NCBI GenBank assembly: GCA_016283605.1
Contig: JAEENF010000222.1
Location: 1 to 16,328 of the forward strand
DNA from: Prevotella sp.
GTDB taxonomy: Bacteria > Bacteroidota > Bacteroidia > Bacteroidales > Bacteroidaceae
Direction of reading: 5' to 3'
Length of the DNA stretch: 16,328 nt
The translations under genes and the position numbers were made by a program. The notes under the pieces were generated by a model. The model saw only the letters and a list, made by a program, of their open reading frames with translations. It ran no database searches and was not told where the DNA came from. Positions 6,769 through 14,605 of the stretch are shown here, in pieces (the stretch's first letter is position 1; every line of letters starts with the position of its first letter).

Positions 6769-9700
6769 CTACCTATATTCTGCCCATGATTTGATGCCTA
6801 TTTCATCAAGTTTATAGGTACAGAAGGCTTGAATGAACGCTGAAGCCAGACGGCTATTTGTTATCAACGGCACATTTAGATCGATTGCTGCACGACGGAT
6901 TTTATACCCATTGGTCAACTCATGTGAGGTCAAGTTCTTGGGGATATTCACCACCATGTCAATCTTGTGCTGATGCAACAAATCGAGTGCCTGAGGCTGT
7001 GCTGTATCAGAAGGCCAATGAACTAGTATGTTTTTAATGCCGTTATCCGTGAGATACTTCGACGTACCCCCAGTGGCATAAAGTTCATAACCGTGTTCCA
7101 CGAGCATACGTGCTGCATCCAGCATCTCTGCCTTCTGTTTAGCTGAACCTGTGGAGAGCAAGACCGTCTTCTTCGGAATACGATGGCCAACACTGAGCAT
7201 GGCCTTTAATAATGCTGTATTCGTATTATCACCAATACAGCCCACCTCACCAGTAGAAGCCATATCCACACCAAGCACAGGATCAGCCTTCTGCAGACGG
7301 TTGAAACTGAATTGCGAGGCCTTGATACCAACATAGTCAAGATCGAAGAGGTTCTTATGAGGTTTCTCTACCGGCAGTCCAAGCATCACCTTGGTGGCAA
7401 GATCTATAAGATTCAATTTCAACACTTTGCTCACAAAGGGGAACGAACGCGAGGCACGGAGATTACACTCAATGACGAGGATATCGTTGTCGCGAGCCAT
7501 ATACTGGATGTTAAATGGACCGTTGATATGCAACGCCTTGGCAATCTGACGGGATATACGCTTGATACGGCGCACAGTTTCCACATACAATTTCTGAGGT
7601 GGGAACTGAATGGTGGCATCACCCGAGTGAACACCAGCAAACTCAATATGCTCGGAGATGGCATATGCCAAGATCTCACCTTCCTTCGCTACGGCGTCCA
7701 TCTCTATCTCCTTAGCATGTTCTATGAACTTTGACACTACGACAGGGTGATCTTCGGATACATTCGCAGCCAACTGCAGGAACTTTTCCAGTTCCTCCTT
7801 ATTAGAGCAGACATTCATGGCAGCGCCAGACAACACATACGACGGACGCACAAGGACAGGGAACCCTACCCTTTCAACAAACTTATCAATATCCGCCATC
7901 GTTGTAAGTGCGCTCCATTCCGGTTGGTTCACACCTATCTCATTCAACATCTGCGAGAACTTTGCACGATCTTCAGCACCATCAATATCCACAGCCTGAG
8001 TACCCAGAATATTCACATGCTGTTCATCAAGATAGACTGCAAGATTATTGGGGATCTGACCACCCGTAGAGACAATCACGCCATACGGCTGTTCCATATC
8101 AATGATGTCGAGCACACGTTCGAAAGTGAGTTCATCGAAATACAGGCGGTCACACATATCATAGTCCGTGCTGACAGTCTCAGGATTATAATTGATCATC
8201 ACTGAGCGCCAACCTTCTTTGCGGATAGTATTCAAAGCCTGAACGCCACACCAGTCGAACTCGACGGAAGAACCTATACGATAGGCACCAGAACCTAGAA
8301 CAATAATACTTTTCTTATCGTTCTCGTACTGAATATCACTAGCCACTCCAGAATAGGTCACATAAAGGTAATTCGTCTGAGCTGGATACTCTGCAGCCAA
8401 TGTATCAATCTGCTTGACCACAGGCAGGATATTGAGTTGCTTACGACGATTTCTCACCAGTAACGATGCATCATGCATCGTGTTGATTTCACCTTCCAAT
8501 CCAATGGCACGAGCAATCTGGAAATCTGTGAATCCATAGATTTTCGCCTCACGAAGCAGAGCCTCCTCCAATGTATTGATATTCTGTTTCTTCAGGCGCT
8601 CGTCAATATCAATGATATGCTTCAGTTTCTGCAGGAACCACTTATCAATCTTGGTCAGTTCATGAATCTTGTCGATATCATATTCTGGCAGATGCATCGC
8701 CTTCGAAATCACAAAAATACGCTTGTCCGTCGGTTCACGCAGAGCAGCATCGATATCTGCTATTTTCAGTTCCTTATTCTCCACAAAGCCGTGCATGCCT
8801 TGTCCGATCATACGCAGACCTTTCTGAATGGCTTCCTCAAATGTCCGTCCGATAGCCATCACTTCGCCTACAGACTTCATCGATGAACCAAGTTCTTTGT
8901 CAACCCCGCGGAACTTACTCAGATCCCAACGAGGTATCTTACATACCACATAGTCAAGAGCTGGCTCAAAGAAAGCACTCGTGGTCTTTGTCACAGAGTT
9001 CTTGAGTTCAAAGAGTCCGTAACCCATACCTAACTTGGCAGCAACAAAAGCCAGAGGATAGCCTGTAGCCTTAGAAGCCAGAGCCGAAGAACGGGAAAGA
9101 CGGGCGTTTACCTCGATGACACGATAGTCTTCTGAGGTGGGGTCAAAAGCATACTGTACATTACACTCACCCACAATACCAATATGACGGATAATCTTAA
9201 TCGCCAATGAACGGAGTTTATGATATTCAGAATTCGTTAGCGTCTGTGAAGGTGCTATCACTATTGACTCTCCTGTATGAATACCCAGCGGATCGAAGTT
9301 CTCCATATTACAAACGGTAATACAGTTGTCGTAACGGTCACGCACCACCTCGTATTCTATCTCCTTCCATCCCTTCAAGGATTTCTCTACCAGCACTTGT
9401 GGTGAGAACGAGAAAGCCTTCTCTGCAAGTTTGTTCAGTTCCTCCTCATTATCGCAAAAGCCAGAACCCAGGCCACCCAGCGCATAGGCAGCACGCAGAA
9501 TGACAGGATAGCCCAACTCTGCAGCAGCCTTGCGGGCATCATCAATATTGTCGCAAGCCTGACTCTTGATGGTCTTCACGCCTATCTCATCGAGTTTCTT
9601 CACAAAGAGTTCGCGATCCTCTGTATCCATGATGGCCTGAACGGGTGTTCCCAGCACTTTCACACCATACTTCTCGAGCACACCGCTCTGGTATAGTTCC

Positions 9701-9996
9701 ACGCCGCAATTCAGGGCCGTCTGTCCGCCAAAAGCCAAAAGGATACCATCAGGACGTTCTTTTTCGATGACCCTTTCAACGAAATAAGGCTGTACAGGCA
9801 AGAAATATATCTCATCGGCTACACCCTCTGAGGTCTGTACTGTGGCGATATTCGGATTGATCAACACAGTCTTGATACCTTCTTCTCTCAAGGCTTTCAA
9901 AGCCTGGGAGCCACTATAGTCAAACTCTCCAGCCTCACCAATTTTCAACGCGCCGCTACCCAGCAGCAATACTTTCTTTATATTATTGTCTCTCAT
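6769..9996 (-). CDS. carB: Carbamoyl-phosphate synthase, large subunit
   Basis: CarB uses ammonia delivered by CarA, bicarbonate and two ATP to make carbamoyl phosphate for pyrimidine and arginine synthesis. The 1075 residues match the usual bacterial length (E. coli about 1073). The two homologous synthetase halves are clear: each begins with a glycine-rich signature (VLLLGSGALKIGEAGEFDYS near residue 10, IIVLGSGAYRIGSSVEFDW near 565) and contains an ATP-grasp domain with RLSRSSALASKATGYPLA or ASRSFPFVSKVLKLNLIDLA motifs. The C-terminal 130 residues form the MGS-like allosteric domain (ELYATGGTSKYLTDNG, MVVNIPKN). The start overlaps the carA stop in an ATGA, so the subunits are translationally coupled. 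It ends before a strong terminator. Confidence 0.98.
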   Translation of the reverse strand: MRDNNIKKVLLLGSGALKIGEAGEFDYSGSQALKALREEGIKTVLINPNIATVQTSEGVADEIYFLPVQPYFVERVIEKERPDGILLAFGGQTALNCGVELYQSGVLEKYGVKVLGTPVQAIMDTEDRELFVKKLDEIGVKTIKSQACDNIDDARKAAAELGYPVILRAAYALGGLGSGFCDNEEELNKLAEKAFSFSPQVLVEKSLKGWKEIEYEVVRDRYDNCITVCNMENFDPLGIHTGESIVIAPSQTLTNSEYHKLRSLAIKIIRHIGIVGECNVQYAFDPTSEDYRVIEVNARLSRSSALASKATGYPLAFVAAKLGMGYGLFELKNSVTKTTSAFFEPALDYVVCKIPRWDLSKFRGVDKELGSSMKSVGEVMAIGRTFEEAIQKGLRMIGQGMHGFVENKELKIADIDAALREPTDKRIFVISKAMHLPEYDIDKIHELTKIDKWFLQKLKHIIDIDERLKKQNINTLEEALLREAKIYGFTDFQIARAIGLEGEINTMHDASLLVRNRRKQLNILPVVKQIDTLAAEYPAQTNYLYVTYSGVASDIQYENDKKSIIVLGSGAYRIGSSVEFDWCGVQALNTIRKEGWRSVMINYNPETVSTDYDMCDRLYFDELTFERVLDIIDMEQPYGVIVSTGGQIPNNLAVYLDEQHVNILGTQAVDIDGAEDRAKFSQMLNEIGVNQPEWSALTTMADIDKFVERVGFPVLVRPSYVLSGAAMNVCSNKEELEKFLQLAANVSEDHPVVVSKFIEHAKEIEMDAVAKEGEILAYAISEHIEFAGVHSGDATIQFPPQKLYVETVRRIKRISRQIAKALHINGPFNIQYMARDNDILVIECNLRASRSFPFVSKVLKLNLIDLATKVMLGLPVEKPHKNLFDLDYVGIKASQFSFNRLQKADPVLGVDMASTGEVGCIGDNTNTALLKAMLSVGHRIPKKTVLLSTGSAKQKAEMLDAARMLVEHGYELYATGGTSKYLTDNGIKNILVHWPSDTAQPQALDLLHQHKIDMVVNIPKNLTSHELTNGYKIRRAAIDLNVPLITNSRLASAFIQAFCTYKLDEIGIKSWAEYR

Positions 9997-11078
9997 AACG
10001 TCTCAATAAAACGGTCAAACATAAATTCTGTGTCTACGGGTCCAGAACAGGCCTCGGGATGGAACTGGCTTGAGAACCAAGGATGCGACAGATGACGGAT
10101 GCCCTCATTTGAGCCATCATTCATATTCACGAAAAGTTCGCGCCAGTCATTACCCAATGTCGCAGCATCCACTGCATAGCCATGATTCTGTGAAGTCACA
10201 TAGCAACGGTTAGTTCCCACCTCGCGTACAGGCTGGTTATGCGAACGATGACCGTACTTCAGTTTATAGATGGTAGCACCTCCGGCCTTCGCCAGCAACT
10301 GATTACCCATACAGATACCACAGATGGGTTTACGTGAGCGTGACATCTGTTTCTTCAACACCTCCACAGCATCCACACACATGTCAGGATCGCCAGGACC
10401 ATTGGCCAGGAAAAGACCGTCAAACGCCATGTCAGTATAGTCGAAGTTCCATGGCACTCGGATAACCTCAACATTACGATTGACTAGACATCTGATAATA
10501 TTGTTCTTTACGCCACAGTCTACAAGCACCACCTTACGTCCGGCTCCTTCATTGTATCGGATAACATCCTTACACGACACACGCGCCACCCAGTTGATGC
10601 TGCCGTAGTCCGCTACCTCCTGATCATCCAAAGAATCCTGATGATCCGGATACACCAGTTTACCCATCATCACACCATGCTCGCGAAGAACTTTCGTCAG
10701 CTGTCGTGTGTCAATGCCTGTCACTCCTGGCACCTTCTCTCTCTTGAGCCATTCATCAAGGCTTTCGCACGCATTCCAGTGAGAATACTCCATGCTATAA
10801 TCACTCACAATGATGGCCGAGGCGTATATCCTGTCGCTCTCCATAAAAGTGGCAATGCCGTTCTGCTCAATGGAGAACGGGGGAACACCATAGTTACCCA
10901 CCAACGGATAGGTCAACGTCATCAACTGTCCCGCATAACTTGGGTCTGTCAACGACTCTGGATAACCCATCATTGCCGTATTAAAAACGACTTCACCCGC
11001 CACAGGTTTCTCATACCCGAAGCTCTTTCCTTTGAATGTTGTTCCGTCTTGCAGAACAAGTGTTACATCTTTCATCAT
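9993..11078 (-). CDS. carA: Carbamoyl-phosphate synthase, small (glutaminase) subunit
   Basis: CarA hydrolyses glutamine and passes ammonia to CarB. It has 361 residues. The N-terminal CPSase_sm_chain domain covers about residues 1-135 (FNTAMMGYPESLTDPSYAGQ) and the class I amidotransferase domain about 175-361. Cys256 in GICMGNQLLA is the nucleophile. GICMGNQ differs from the more common GICLGHQ, which I believe is usual for this phylum. His and Glu of the triad are in SSQFHPEACSGP. Two consecutive ATG codons (11078, 11075) could start translation. The gene lies 62 bases after glmS, and a terminator-like hairpin fills that gap with no TAnnTTTG box. Confidence 0.97.
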   Translation of the reverse strand: MMKDVTLVLQDGTTFKGKSFGYEKPVAGEVVFNTAMMGYPESLTDPSYAGQLMTLTYPLVGNYGVPPFSIEQNGIATFMESDRIYASAIIVSDYSMEYSHWNACESLDEWLKREKVPGVTGIDTRQLTKVLREHGVMMGKLVYPDHQDSLDDQEVADYGSINWVARVSCKDVIRYNEGAGRKVVLVDCGVKNNIIRCLVNRNVEVIRVPWNFDYTDMAFDGLFLANGPGDPDMCVDAVEVLKKQMSRSRKPICGICMGNQLLAKAGGATIYKLKYGHRSHNQPVREVGTNRCYVTSQNHGYAVDAATLGNDWRELFVNMNDGSNEGIRHLSHPWFSSQFHPEACSGPVDTEFMFDRFIETL

Positions 11079-11098
11079 ATATTATTTATCTCATCTTC

Positions 11099-11133
11099 AA
11101 AAAAAAAGGCGAAACGTTTAACAACGAATCGCC
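11099..11133 (-). terminator. Terminator or attenuator between glmS and carA
   Basis: On the minus strand the hairpin GGCGA-TT-CGTT, loop GTTA, AACG-TT-TCGCC (11133-11108) has two paired blocks split by a TT/TT internal loop and is followed by nine T (11107-11099). It begins eight bases after the glmS stop. It resembles an intrinsic terminator, but no separate carAB promoter is visible after it, so partial read-through is likely. Confidence 0.7.
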
Positions 11134-11140
11134 CTTAACT

Positions 11141-12985
11141 TTATTCAACAGTAACGCTCTTAGCGAGGTTTCTTGGTTGGTCGACATTCTTTCCTTTGCA
11201 GACAGCCACGTGATAGGCCAACAACTGAAGTGGTATCGTTGCCACCAGTGGTTCCAGACATTCCAACACGTCGGGCAGTTCTATGACCTCGTCGGCAATC
11301 TTCGAGATGACGTCGTCGCCTTTCGATACAAGGGCGATCACCCTACCCTGACGAGCCTTGATCTCTTGTATGTTCGACAGCACCTTCTCATACATGGCAT
11401 TATGCGTAGCAATAACCACCACAGGCATATCCGAGTCAATCAGTGCAATAGGACCGTGTTTCATTTCTGCAGCAGGATAGCCCTCTGCGTGGATATATGA
11501 TATCTCCTTCAGCTTCAATGCTCCTTCCAGAGCTACAGGATAGGAGTAGCCACGACCCAGATAAAGGAAGTTATGCGCATAAGTAAAGGTACGCGCGAGG
11601 TCGGCCACCTTGTCGTTGGTCTGCAGCACCTCACGGATCTTTACGGGAATCTCACTCAGTCCCTTAACGATCTTCAGATACTCATCACGGTCGATGGTAC
11701 CCTTAGCCTCACCCATCGCCAACGCGATCATCGTCAGCACCGTCACCTGTCCGGTGAAGGCTTTCGTCGAGGCCACACCGATCTCTGGACCTACGTGAAT
11801 ATAGGTACCAGTATCCGTTGCACGGGGAATGCTTGAGCCGATAGCGTTACAGACACCATAGATAAATGCCCCTTTCTCTTTGGCCAGCTGTACGGCGGCC
11901 AGTGTATCAGCGGTCTCACCACTCTGCGAGATGGCAATCACCACATCACCCTTACCCACCACAGGATTCCTATAGCGGAATTCTGAGGCATACTCCACCT
12001 CTACAGGGATACGGCAGAGCGACTCTATGATCTGCTTACCAATCAGACCTGCATGCCAAGATGTACCGCAAGCCACGATCACCACACGTTTGACTTCGAG
12101 CATCTGTCGACGATAGTCTATCAGAGCAGACAGGGTCACATGATCGGCTTCGATATTCACACGGCCACGCATGCAGTTCGTCAGACATTCAGGCTGCTCG
12201 AAGATCTCCTTCAGCATAAAGTGCGGATAACCGCCCTTCTCAATCTGTCCAAGGTCAAGATCTACCTTCTTCACCTTCAACTCCTGTTCCTCACCGAGGA
12301 TACTCACTACGTGCAGATCCTGTCCGCGACGGATGACGGCGATATTACCGTCTTCGAGATAGACCACCTTATCCGTATATTCCACGATAGGACTGGCATC
12401 AGAGCCAAGGAAGAACTCATCCTCGCCGATACCCACCACCAGCGGACTCTGCTTTCGGGCCGCAATGATCTGGTCTGGGTCACGTTTGTCGAGCACAGCG
12501 ATGGCATAGGCACCAATCACCTGATAAAGTGCCACCTGAACAGCCTCCAGCAGATTGAGCTGCTTCTTCACCATGATATACTCGATGAGTTGCACAAGCA
12601 CCTCAGTATCCGTATCGCTCACGAAGTTGACACCTTTAGCGATCAACTTTTCTTTAATCTCGGCATAGTTCTCGATAATACCGTTATGGATAATCGCCAG
12701 GTTATGGCTTTGCGAATAGTGAGGATGCGCATTTCTCGAAGAAGGCTCACCGTGCGTTGCCCAACGGGTATGGGCGATACCCACACAGCCGGTAACGTCC
12801 TTATCATTACAGTACTCTGTCAGATTATCAACCTTACCTTTCGACTTGTAGACATTCAAGTCATTATTGCCGTTAATCAGGGCGACACCAGCGCTATCGT
12901 AACCACGATATTCCAGTCGGCGCAAGCCCTTAATCAATATCGGATAAGCGTCTTTCTTACCTATGTATCCAACTATTCCGCACAT
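11141..12985 (-). CDS. glmS: Glutamine-fructose-6-phosphate aminotransferase (isomerizing)
   Basis: GlmS makes glucosamine-6-phosphate from fructose-6-phosphate and glutamine, the committed step to UDP-GlcNAc for peptidoglycan and LPS. The start is the ATG at 12985, giving MCGIVGYIG: Cys2 must become the N-terminal nucleophile, so the longer open frame to 13081 is not the protein. Length is then 614 residues, normal for the family. The class II amidotransferase domain covers about residues 1-220 (HTRWATHGEPS, HNGIIENY). Two SIS sugar-isomerase domains follow (VACGTSWHAGLIGK, AISQSGETADT, then LGRGYSYPVALEGALKLKEI). The C-terminus NLAKSVTVE is diagnostic. The gene has its own promoter and precedes carAB, another glutamine amidotransferase. 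Confidence 0.97.
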   Translation of the reverse strand: MCGIVGYIGKKDAYPILIKGLRRLEYRGYDSAGVALINGNNDLNVYKSKGKVDNLTEYCNDKDVTGCVGIAHTRWATHGEPSSRNAHPHYSQSHNLAIIHNGIIENYAEIKEKLIAKGVNFVSDTDTEVLVQLIEYIMVKKQLNLLEAVQVALYQVIGAYAIAVLDKRDPDQIIAARKQSPLVVGIGEDEFFLGSDASPIVEYTDKVVYLEDGNIAVIRRGQDLHVVSILGEEQELKVKKVDLDLGQIEKGGYPHFMLKEIFEQPECLTNCMRGRVNIEADHVTLSALIDYRRQMLEVKRVVIVACGTSWHAGLIGKQIIESLCRIPVEVEYASEFRYRNPVVGKGDVVIAISQSGETADTLAAVQLAKEKGAFIYGVCNAIGSSIPRATDTGTYIHVGPEIGVASTKAFTGQVTVLTMIALAMGEAKGTIDRDEYLKIVKGLSEIPVKIREVLQTNDKVADLARTFTYAHNFLYLGRGYSYPVALEGALKLKEISYIHAEGYPAAEMKHGPIALIDSDMPVVVIATHNAMYEKVLSNIQEIKARQGRVIALVSKGDDVISKIADEVIELPDVLECLEPLVATIPLQLLAYHVAVCKGKNVDQPRNLAKSVTVE

Positions 12986-13017
12986 ATCGTTATGTCTGTT
13001 TGTGTTATAATCGACTG

Positions 13018-13049
13018 CAAAAGTACTGCAAATTTTTCGTTTATGCAAA
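13018..13049 (-). promoter_or_regulatory. Promoter of glmS
   Basis: On the minus strand TTTG (13046-13049) lies 20 bases before TACTTTTG (13018-13025), matching both Bacteroidetes elements. Transcription should start near 13011, giving a leader of about 25 bases. That is far too short for a glmS ribozyme. The -33 element overlaps the T tract of the uxaC terminator. Confidence 0.78.
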
Positions 13050-13080
13050 AAAATGAGGGAGTTTTTGATGAACTCCCTCA
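13047..13080 (-). terminator. Rho-independent terminator of uxaC
   Basis: On the minus strand a perfect 10-bp stem TGAGGGAGTT/AACTCCCTCA (13080-13071 with 13063-13054) with a 7-base loop is followed by seven T (13053-13047). It begins 10 bases after the uxaC stop codon and separates uxaC from glmS. Confidence 0.85.
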
Positions 13081-13090
13081 ACTTTATGAC

Positions 13091-14497
13091 TTAATAGAAC
13101 TTGAAATAACGTCTTGCGTTGTTGTACGAGATGTCTTCGACCATACGTCCGAGGACCTCCATATCGTATGGCAGCAGCCCCTTCTCCACATCGTTGCCCA
13201 ACAGGTTGCAGAGGATACGACGGAAATATTCGTGACGCGGATAGCTTAAGAAGGAACGCGAGTCAGTGAGCATACCCACAAAACGGCTCAGCAGTCCCAG
13301 CACAGAGAGTGCGTTCATCTGCTTGATCATGCCATCCATCTGGTCGTTGAACCACCAGCCACTACCAAACTGGATCTTTCCGGGCTCACCACCCTGGAAG
13401 TTTCCAAGCATTGTGGCAATAACCTCATTGGCACATGGATTCAACGTATATAATATGGTACGCGTGAGCTTACCCTTCATATTCAGGTTGTTCAGGAAAT
13501 GCGACATGGCCTTGGCTGTAGTGAACTCACCGATGCTGTCAAAGCCTGTGTCAGGGCCGAGCTGGTTGTACATCGCAGTATTGTTGTCGCGGATAGCGCC
13601 GTAGTGGAACTGCTGGGTCCAGCCGGCATCAGCGTCCATCTCTGCCATCACAGTCAGGAAGCAGTTCTTATACTGACGGACCTCGAGGTTCGACAGCTGC
13701 TGTCCACGCATGGCTTTCTCAAAAATGGTCTCGATCTGTGAGTCGGTATATTCCTCATCATAGAACTCCTCGATACCATGATCAGAGAGCTTGGAACCCT
13801 GCTCGGCAAAGAAGTCGTGACGTTTCTGTAAAGCATCAACCATATCGGCGAACTTACTGATATTCACGCCACTAACGTTCGAGAGCTGTTCTACGTATTT
13901 GGCAAAGTCCGGCTTTTCTATGTTCATGGCCTTGTCAGGACGCCAGGCAGGAATCATGAGGGGATCATCCTGAGCCTTGTGCTTGGCATATTCGACGTGA
14001 TTGTGCAGATCGTCGACAGGATCATCTGTGGTACATACACACTCTACGTTATAATGCTTCATCAGTCCACGAGCAGAGAACTCGGGCTGCTTCAACTTCT
14101 CATTACACTCGTCGAAGATCTCACGGGCGGTCTTGGGGTTCAGCTGCTTGGTGATGCCAAAGGCTGTCTTCAACTCCAGATGCGTCCAGTGATACAGGGG
14201 GTTACGGAAAGTATAAGGCACGGTCTCGGCCCACTTTTCAAACTTCTCCCAGTCGGAGGTGTCCTTACCAGTACAGTACTTCTCATCGACACCGTTGGTA
14301 CGCATAGCACGCCATTTGTAGTGGTCACCACCCAGCCAGAGCTCAGTGATGCTCTTAAAACGATGGTCGTTGGCTACCATCTCTGGGATAAGATGACAGT
14401 GATAGTCGATAATCGGCATCTTAGCCGCATGATTGTGATACAAGTCCTGTGCCACTTGGGTCTCCAGAACGAAGTTATCATCATTGAATTGCTTCAT
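13091..14497 (-). CDS. uxaC: Glucuronate (uronate) isomerase
   Basis: UxaC converts D-glucuronate to D-fructuronate and D-galacturonate to D-tagaturonate, the first step in breaking down pectin and glucuronoxylan sugars. The 468 residues match the family (about 466-470). Seen motifs include the metal-ligand IIDYHCHLIPE near residue 30, the LWLGGDHYKWRAMR segment, CVCTTDDPVDDL, LTVMAEMDADAGWTQQFHYGAIR, and the C-terminal VGMLTDSRSFLSYPRHEYFRR. It is a cytosolic member of the amidohydrolase superfamily. Here it is a single gene: uxuA, uxuB, kdgK and a transporter are not nearby. It is divergent from ansA across a 108-base promoter region with a perfect inverted repeat, and it ends at its own terminator. 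Confidence 0.97.
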   Translation of the reverse strand: MKQFNDDNFVLETQVAQDLYHNHAAKMPIIDYHCHLIPEMVANDHRFKSITELWLGGDHYKWRAMRTNGVDEKYCTGKDTSDWEKFEKWAETVPYTFRNPLYHWTHLELKTAFGITKQLNPKTAREIFDECNEKLKQPEFSARGLMKHYNVECVCTTDDPVDDLHNHVEYAKHKAQDDPLMIPAWRPDKAMNIEKPDFAKYVEQLSNVSGVNISKFADMVDALQKRHDFFAEQGSKLSDHGIEEFYDEEYTDSQIETIFEKAMRGQQLSNLEVRQYKNCFLTVMAEMDADAGWTQQFHYGAIRDNNTAMYNQLGPDTGFDSIGEFTTAKAMSHFLNNLNMKGKLTRTILYTLNPCANEVIATMLGNFQGGEPGKIQFGSGWWFNDQMDGMIKQMNALSVLGLLSRFVGMLTDSRSFLSYPRHEYFRRILCNLLGNDVEKGLLPYDMEVLGRMVEDISYNNARRYFKFY

Positions 14498-14527
14498 ACT
14501 ATAAATATGTTTTTAGTTTGTTTTTAA

Positions 14528-14565
14528 AATTTCTGTGCAAAGATAGCAATTATTTCACAGAAATT
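14528..14565. promoter_or_regulatory. Inverted repeat in the uxaC/ansA divergent promoter, candidate operator
   Basis: AATTTCTGTG (14528-14537) and CACAGAAATT (14556-14565) are perfect 10-bp inverted copies around an 18-base spacer holding the uxaC -7 box. The right arm lies where the uxaC -33 element would be, and the left arm lies at its start site. Neither transcript would contain both arms, so an RNA hairpin is unlikely and a DNA-binding protein is the better explanation. The regulator is not known. Confidence 0.5.
14538..14545 (-). promoter_or_regulatory. -7 box of uxaC
   Basis: The minus strand reads TATCTTTG, an exact TAnnTTTG match, placing the start site near 14531 and a leader of about 34 bases. 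No TTTG is found 19-20 bases upstream, so this promoter may need an activator or be weak at rest. Confidence 0.7.
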
Positions 14566-14568
14566 GTT

Positions 14569-14576
14569 TATCTTTG
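14569..14576 (+). promoter_or_regulatory. -7 box of ansA
   Basis: TATCTTTG on the plus strand, 23 bases from the oppositely facing uxaC -7 box, puts the start site near 14583 and the leader at about 23 bases. As for uxaC, no -33 element is obvious at the standard spacing. Confidence 0.7.
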
Positions 14577-14590
14577 CCCCAAAATATAAC

Positions 14591-14602
14591 GTAAACGTTT
14601 TC
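14591..14602. promoter_or_regulatory. LacI-family-like operator candidate in the ansA leader
   Basis: GTAAACGTTTTC contains the palindrome AAACGTTT with a central CG, the shape of many LacI-family operators. It lies just after the predicted ansA start site. A short palindrome like this can arise by chance, and no LacI-type regulator gene is in the window. Confidence 0.25.
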
Positions 14603-14605
14603 TGA

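Noticed and set aside
12986..13017. glmS ribozyme in the glmS leader
   Set aside because: The predicted leader is about 25 bases, far too short, and the ribozyme is a feature of Gram-positive bacteria.
12986..13081. N-terminal extension of GlmS from the start of the open frame
   Set aside because: GlmS needs Cys at position 2 after Met removal. The extension also crosses the promoter and the uxaC terminator.
12053..13249. A 398-codon plus-strand open frame antisense to glmS
   Set aside because: glmS is certain on the other strand. The antisense peptide is His/Ile/Leu-rich with no recognisable domain, as expected of a shadow frame, and has no promoter.
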